Source: Actinomycetota bacterium (GTDB lineage: Bacteria; Actinomycetota; Acidimicrobiia; Acidimicrobiales; Ilumatobacteraceae). Taken from it: DNA of 64,000 nt. Under the pieces are notes generated by a model. The model was not told the DNA's origin, ran no database searches, and saw only the letters and a list, made by a program, of their open reading frames with translations. The first letter of the stretch is position 1; each line of letters starts with the position of its first letter. The stretch lies in NCBI GenBank assembly GCA_005788815.1, contig SYAZ01000068.1, positions 1 to 64,000 on the forward strand, given 5' to 3'. This document shows positions 59,015-64,000 of this stretch, piece by piece. A program made the position numbers and the translations under genes.

Positions 59015-60112
59015 ATGTTTCGCGTCAATCTAGATACATCAGCCAGCGAAGGTTCTGCTCGCAGCGCAACTGCAACCACACATCGCGGCACCTACAGCAC
59101 GCCGTGCTTTATGCCGGTCGGTACGCGTGGCGCCATCAAGTACCTCAGTGCTCGTGACTACGCAGAGTTGGGTGCACAGATTGTGTTGGGCAATACGTAT
59201 CACCTGATGTTGCGCCCCGGTGCCGAAGTCATCGAGCAATTCGGTGGACTCGGAGCGTTCGCTGCGTGGGAAGGTCTCACGCTCACAGACTCTGGTGGCT
59301 TTCAAGTGTTCTCGCTCGACCCAAAGGTTGATGATGACGGCGTCACCTTCAAGTCAACGTACGATGGTTCGTACCATCGTTTTACTCCTGAAATTGCTGT
59401 CGGGGTTCAGCAGAAAATTGGTGCAGATATTCAGATGGTGCTCGATGTCTGTACGTCATTGCCGGCAGAGCCCCATGTGGTGCGGCTCGCGTTAGAGCGC
59501 ACTCATGCTTGGGCAATCCGCGCTCGGGCAGCACATACTCGTACCGATCAGTCGTTGTTCGGCATTGTGCAAGGCGGAACAGATGCAGCGATGCGTGCAG
59601 AGAGTGCGCGACGAACGGTTGATGTTGGGTTTGATGGCTATGCCATTGGTGGTTTGTCGGTCGGAGAGTCTCGCGCAGAGATGGTTGATGCAATTGGCGC
59701 ATGTATCGATGAGTTGCCAAAGGATCAGCCGCGTTATCTCATGGGCGTCGGAGATCCTGCGTCGCTAGTGGAAGCAGTCGCGCTAGGAGTCGATCAATTT
59801 GATTGTGTTCTTCAAACGCGTGTTGGTCGACACGGAACTGCGCTGACATCTGAAGGCAAAGTGCATATGAAAAATGCGCAGCACACATTGTCTGAAGAAC
59901 CGCTCGACGCTTTGTGTCAATGTTGGGTGTGCAAGACCCACACGCGCGGGTATCTGCGTCATCTCACTCAGGTGGGCGAGCCAAGTGCTGCCCGGCTGTT
60001 GTCACTTCATAACGTGGCGTGGACAATTCAGTTGATGAACTCAATGAAACTGGCGATTGAAGCAGGCACTTTCAGTGAATTTCGCCGTCAAACCCTCGAG
60101 GTTTGGGGCTAG
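59015..60112 (+). CDS. tgt: tRNA-guanine transglycosylase
   Basis: 'TPCFMPVGTRGAIKYL', 'LTDSGGFQVFSL', 'FGIVQGGTDAAMRAESA', 'LMGVGDP', zinc 'CQCWVCKTHTRGYLRHL'. Confidence 0.97.
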   Translation: MFRVNLDTSASEGSARSATATTHRGTYSTPCFMPVGTRGAIKYLSARDYAELGAQIVLGNTYHLMLRPGAEVIEQFGGLGAFAAWEGLTLTDSGGFQVFSLDPKVDDDGVTFKSTYDGSYHRFTPEIAVGVQQKIGADIQMVLDVCTSLPAEPHVVRLALERTHAWAIRARAAHTRTDQSLFGIVQGGTDAAMRAESARRTVDVGFDGYAIGGLSVGESRAEMVDAIGACIDELPKDQPRYLMGVGDPASLVEAVALGVDQFDCVLQTRVGRHGTALTSEGKVHMKNAQHTLSEEPLDALCQCWVCKTHTRGYLRHLTQVGEPSAARLLSLHNVAWTIQLMNSMKLAIEAGTFSEFRRQTLEVWG

Positions 60113-60155
60113 GGAGAACAGTTCCACAGGCAATGGCTCGCTAGGCTTGTCTTCC

Positions 60156-60509
60156 GTGATTGCTATTTTACTTTCTGCAGAAACCACCACCACCAACAGT
60201 GGTAGCCCATGGTTCAGTCTCATTTTCTTTGGTGCCATTTTTGCCGCCATGTATTTCCTCCTACTTCGCCCACAGCGTCGTCGGGTCAAAGAATCTCAAA
60301 ACCTTCAGTCCTCGATTGCAGTCGACGATGAAGTTATTTTGAACTCAGGTATCTACGGGTTTGTTACTGCTATTGAAGGCGACATTTTGTGGATCGACGT
60401 TGCCGACGGCCACGACAAAGAGCGAATTGAAATTCGCGTTGCTCGTGCATCGATTGCTCGTAAGGCCCCCGTTGCAGCCAGTGATTCTCCTGATTCTGAA
60501 GCAAAGTAA
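60156..60509 (+). CDS. yajC: preprotein translocase subunit YajC
   Basis: 'FFGAIFAAMYFLLLRPQRRRVKESQNLQSSIAVDDEVILNSGIYGFVTAIEGD'. Confidence 0.93.
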   Translation: MIAILLSAETTTTNSGSPWFSLIFFGAIFAAMYFLLLRPQRRRVKESQNLQSSIAVDDEVILNSGIYGFVTAIEGDILWIDVADGHDKERIEIRVARASIARKAPVAASDSPDSEAK

Positions 60510-60515
60510 GTTTCA

Positions 60516-62018
60516 GTGAGTCGTCGTCCCCTATTGGCCTCGCTTATTGGCATAGTCCTGCTTGCGGTGGGGCTTTTTGGTGGCAACCTTCTCGCTGGCA
60601 ACACGCCTTCTCTTGGTCTCGACCTGCAAGGTGGCGCTTCTGTCACCATGACGCCACAGGGAACATACGACGCTGATGCACTAACAGTGGCGGTCGACAT
60701 TATTCGCCAACGCGTCGACTCAATTGGTGTGGCAGAGCCCGAAATTATTCGTCAGGGCGACACGGTCGTTGTCAACTTGCCTGGTGTGAAAGATCAACAG
60801 CGGGCACTCGAGCTCGTCGGTCGAACTGGTGCAGTAGAGATGCGCCCAGTGATCAACATGGCAGAGAATCCAGATAGCACCACCACAACAGTGGTGGGGG
60901 CAACGACCACCACCATTAAAGGTGCAAGTTCAGACGAGACATCCACAACGCTTGCGCCACCAGCCGGAGGGCTTGGTAGCGCTCGCCGCATTGCTGCTGA
61001 GACCACCACAACAACCCTTCCTGCAGATCCCTTAACTGGTCTTGCAGAAGGTCAAACAGTATTGCCTGGCCGTAAAGATGGGTTCATCTATCTGCTTGGC
61101 CCAGCGGAGGCAACTGGTGAAGTGTTCTCCAATGATTCAGCCGCTGAGGTCAGCAATGGCGCATGGGTGGTTGTCGCCCCATTGAAAGGTGGAGTTGCCG
61201 GCGAAGATCAGTGGAATGCGCTCGCGGCAAAGTGCTTCGCGGGCGGTGCTGATTGCCCAACGAAGCAGATCGCCATTATTTTGGACGGCGAAGTGATTTC
61301 GGCTCCGGTAGTACAGGCGCCATCGTTCGATAATTCTGTGCAGATCAGTGGCTCATTTACTGAGAGCGAAGCGAACGAGTTAGCTCGTGTCTTGCAATTC
61401 GGTGCAGTGCCAGTGCAGTTCGACATCCCTACGGTTCAGACAGTGTCGGCCACATTAGGTAAAGACTCTTTGAAGGCGGCGATTGTCGCTGGTCTCTTTG
61501 GCGTTCTACTGGTTCTCGTTTTCTTGCTGTTCTACTATCGCGTGCTGGCATTAGTTGTTGTCGGTGGACTTACTATCTCTGGTCTATTGCTGTGGAGTGT
61601 CATCTCTTGGCTGTCGAAAACCAATGGTCTAGCGCTCACGCTCTCGGGTGTTGCGGGAATCATCGTGTCTATTGGTGTCACGGTGGACTCATACGTGGTT
61701 TTCTTTGAGAAGATCAAGGACGACGTTCAGTCAGGCCGCTCGCTGCGTAATTCAGCTGCTCGTGGTTTTGAAAGTGCATGGCGCACAATCCTCGCTGCTG
61801 ACACGGTGTCGTTTATCGGCGCGTTGATCTTATGGTGGCTTACAGTTGGTCCTGTACGTGGTTTTGCGTTCTTCTTAGGCCTATCCACCTTGTCTGACAT
61901 AGTTGTTTCTTACTTTTTCACGCGACCAACAGTTTTGCTTTTGGCGCGCACAAAATTTATGAATAAAGGTCGCATCTTAGGAATCGCGCCATCAACAACT
62001 GAGGCGGTGTCATCATGA
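60516..62018 (+). CDS. secD: protein translocase subunit SecD
   Basis: 'PSLGLDLQGGASVTM', 'IRQRVDSIGVAEPEIIRQG', 'VTVDSYVVFFEKIKDDV'; Thr-rich insert. Confidence 0.96.
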   Translation: MSRRPLLASLIGIVLLAVGLFGGNLLAGNTPSLGLDLQGGASVTMTPQGTYDADALTVAVDIIRQRVDSIGVAEPEIIRQGDTVVVNLPGVKDQQRALELVGRTGAVEMRPVINMAENPDSTTTTVVGATTTTIKGASSDETSTTLAPPAGGLGSARRIAAETTTTTLPADPLTGLAEGQTVLPGRKDGFIYLLGPAEATGEVFSNDSAAEVSNGAWVVVAPLKGGVAGEDQWNALAAKCFAGGADCPTKQIAIILDGEVISAPVVQAPSFDNSVQISGSFTESEANELARVLQFGAVPVQFDIPTVQTVSATLGKDSLKAAIVAGLFGVLLVLVFLLFYYRVLALVVVGGLTISGLLLWSVISWLSKTNGLALTLSGVAGIIVSIGVTVDSYVVFFEKIKDDVQSGRSLRNSAARGFESAWRTILAADTVSFIGALILWWLTVGPVRGFAFFLGLSTLSDIVVSYFFTRPTVLLLARTKFMNKGRILGIAPSTTEAVSS

Positions 62019-63130
62019 GAGTCGGCATGAGGCGTTTGTATCGTGGCGAAACCACGTTTAATTTTTATGGACGTCGAAATATTGGGTTCATTGCATCTGG
62101 ATTTTTGGTTGTCGTCACAATCCTTTCCTTGTTCACACAAGGTCTCAACCTCGGCATCGACTTTAAGGGCGGCGTTGCTTTTGAAGTGCCGATGCAGGGA
62201 TCGATATCCATTGAGGTTGTTGAAGAGGTCTTGGAGAGTGAAGGTGTCCTCGATGATGGCATTAAAATTCAGACATTGAAATCTGAAACAGAGAGTCGCA
62301 TTCGTATTCAACTTGGAGATCAAACCCCAGAAAAAGTCACAGCAATACAGACCGCGCTAGTTGAGAAGGCAAAACTCACAGTGAACGATGTGAGCGTGTC
62401 GACTGTTAGTTCTACGTGGGGTAGGAATATCACGTTGAAGGCAATAAATGCACTTCTGGTGTTCTTTCTGGTCGTCTCCATATTTATCTCATTGCGTTTC
62501 GAGTGGCGAATGGCAATATCCGCGATCGCTGCAATGGCCCACGACGTTGCGATTAGCGTGGGCCTGTATTCGGTTCTTGGTCTTGAAGTCACTCCAGCAA
62601 CTGTGGTGGCATTCCTCACCATTCTTGGTTTCTCGTTGTACGACACCATTGTTGTGTTCGACAAAGTGCATGAAAACACCAGCAGATTTAGCGGTTCGAA
62701 AGTCTCGTACGGTGATGTAGTAAATGTGTCAATGAATCAAGTGCTGATGCGTTCTCTGAACACTTCGCTTGCTGCAGTGCTTCCTGTTTTGAGTCTCTTG
62801 GTTGTTGGATCTGGTGTATTTGGAGCAGTTGCACTGCGCGAATTTGCTCTGGCACTTCTAGTTGGATTGGCTACGGGTGCTTATTCTTCGATTTATATTG
62901 CGACACCTCTTCTTGGTCTCCTAAAAGAACGATCCGCTCAATTCGCCTCGGGCCGTGGTCAATTGTCATTGGGGCCAGACATGGAGCATCTCATGTCTAC
63001 AGGAGCACCTGTTGGTCGTCGTGCCTCCGCAAGTGCTTCGGCCGCAGCCAGCTCTGGGTCTGCCTTGCGACCGCCGGTTGACGCAATTCTTAGCCATCCA
63101 CCGCGACCACGGAAAAAGTCTCGTCGCTAA
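62015..63130 (+). CDS. secF: protein translocase subunit SecF
   Basis: 'GLNLGIDFKGGVAFEV', 'GFSLYDTIVVFDKVHENT', 'MRSLNTSLAAVLPVLSLLV'; ATGA coupling with secD. Confidence 0.96.
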   Translation: MRVGMRRLYRGETTFNFYGRRNIGFIASGFLVVVTILSLFTQGLNLGIDFKGGVAFEVPMQGSISIEVVEEVLESEGVLDDGIKIQTLKSETESRIRIQLGDQTPEKVTAIQTALVEKAKLTVNDVSVSTVSSTWGRNITLKAINALLVFFLVVSIFISLRFEWRMAISAIAAMAHDVAISVGLYSVLGLEVTPATVVAFLTILGFSLYDTIVVFDKVHENTSRFSGSKVSYGDVVNVSMNQVLMRSLNTSLAAVLPVLSLLVVGSGVFGAVALREFALALLVGLATGAYSSIYIATPLLGLLKERSAQFASGRGQLSLGPDMEHLMSTGAPVGRRASASASAAASSGSALRPPVDAILSHPPRPRKKSRR

Positions 63131-63139
63131 GATTGTTGT

Positions 63140-64000
63140 ATGGGTACTGCCGACCGCGTTCTTCCGTGGAGACGGCACCACAGTGCGCCGATTGAGGAAC
63201 TAGCGCCTCTCCTTACCGCTTTTAGGAAGCGACACCCAAAGGCAACTGTATCGATGGTCAATAAGGCCTACGAGGTTGCACGTGTTGCTCATACACATCA
63301 GATGCGTTCCTCCGGTGAGGCATACATCAATCACCCCATTGCGGTTGCGCGCATCGTGGCAGATATCGGTCTCGATGAGATTTCCCTCACAGCTGCACTT
63401 TTGCATGATGCTGTTGAAGACACAGAGATCACATTAGAAGATGTGCGCCGTGACTTTGGAGAAGAAGTCGCAACTCTTGTTGATGGCGTCACCAAATTAG
63501 AACGCTTGCAATTCGATTCACGTGAGGCTCAGCAGGCTGCAACTATGCGCAAGATGCTCGTTGCAATGGCACGTGACATGCGCGTCTTGGTCATTAAATT
63601 GGCTGATCGATTACACAACATGCGCACGCTGGCTGGAGTGCCTATAGAGAAACAACAGCGCACCGCGCAAGAGACACTCGACATTTATGCACCTCTTGCT
63701 AATCGGCTAGGCATGCAAGAGATTAAGCAGCAACTAGAAGATCTTTCGTTTGCTGCTTTGTATCCGAAACGGTTTGCAGAACTTGATCACTTGGTGTCAA
63801 CTCGTACGCCAGAACGAGACATCTACCTGGCAAAGGCCATCGCAGAAATCACAGCCCGTCTCACGGAAGTGAATATCTCTGCTGAAGTAACCGGTCGAGG
63901 AAAGCATCTGTGGAGCATCTACGAAAAGATGGTGCAGAAAGATCGTGACTTCGACGAAATATTCGATCTTGTTGCAGTCCGCATCATTGTTGACAGTATT
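63140..64000 (+). CDS. relA: RelA/SpoT bifunctional (p)ppGpp synthetase/hydrolase, 5' part (runs off window)
   Basis: Open to window end (287 codons); 'AYEVARVAHTHQMRSSGEAYINHPIAVARIVADIG', 'ALLHDAVEDTEI', 'KLADRLHNMRTL'. Confidence 0.95.
   Translation, partial: MGTADRVLPWRRHHSAPIEELAPLLTAFRKRHPKATVSMVNKAYEVARVAHTHQMRSSGEAYINHPIAVARIVADIGLDEISLTAALLHDAVEDTEITLEDVRRDFGEEVATLVDGVTKLERLQFDSREAQQAATMRKMLVAMARDMRVLVIKLADRLHNMRTLAGVPIEKQQRTAQETLDIYAPLANRLGMQEIKQQLEDLSFAALYPKRFAELDHLVSTRTPERDIYLAKAIAEITARLTEVNISAEVTGRGKHLWSIYEKMVQKDRDFDEIFDLVAVRIIVDSI

Noticed and set aside
1-64000. tRNA/rRNA genes, CRISPR arrays, transposases, prophage
   Set aside because: None recognised by reading; intergenic gaps are mostly too short. 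A tRNAscan-SE/CRISPRCas run would be decisive.

Overview
The window is a dense, almost entirely coding stretch of a moderate-GC actinobacterial chromosome. The mycothiol ligase, PIM-lipid, F420 and bacterial-proteasome-activator genes suggest an Acidimicrobiia / freshwater Ilumatobacter-like lineage (inference). Main blocks: (1) ROK kinase, glycerol kinase, inositol-phosphatase and dinB; (2) a complete-looking dcw cell-division/cell-wall cluster (mraZ-rsmH-ftsL-ftsI-murE-mraY-murD-ftsW-murG-murC-murB-ftsQ-ftsZ-yggS-sepF-yggT-ileS), with no murF between murE and mraY and no divIVA before ileS; (3) a DksA-like protein with a histone-like repeat tail, lspA, rluD, an Rrf2 regulator, the proteasome activator bpa and dnaE; (4) fabI, an F420:NADPH reductase, mshC, plsC, thrS, HIT and a pgsA-acyltransferase-pimA lipid operon interrupted by an arsenic cassette (arsR / cadI(arsI)-aqpS-arsC plus an LLM oxidoreductase); (5) pdxST-yebC-bcp-ruvCAB-queA-tgt-yajC-secDF-relA. 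The most notable non-coding signals flank mraZ. Upstream is a roughly 10-bp-periodic array of about ten TGG(G) MraZ-type boxes. Between mraZ and rsmH, 138 nt can fold into a helix of 34 base pairs with an inner region that has alternative pairings. Other points of interest are a degenerate M48 pseudo-peptidase, a DksA-like protein lacking all zinc-finger cysteines, oppositely charged FtsI and FtsQ cytoplasmic tails, and systematic 3' overlap of convergent genes. No tRNA, rRNA, CRISPR array or transposase was recognised.
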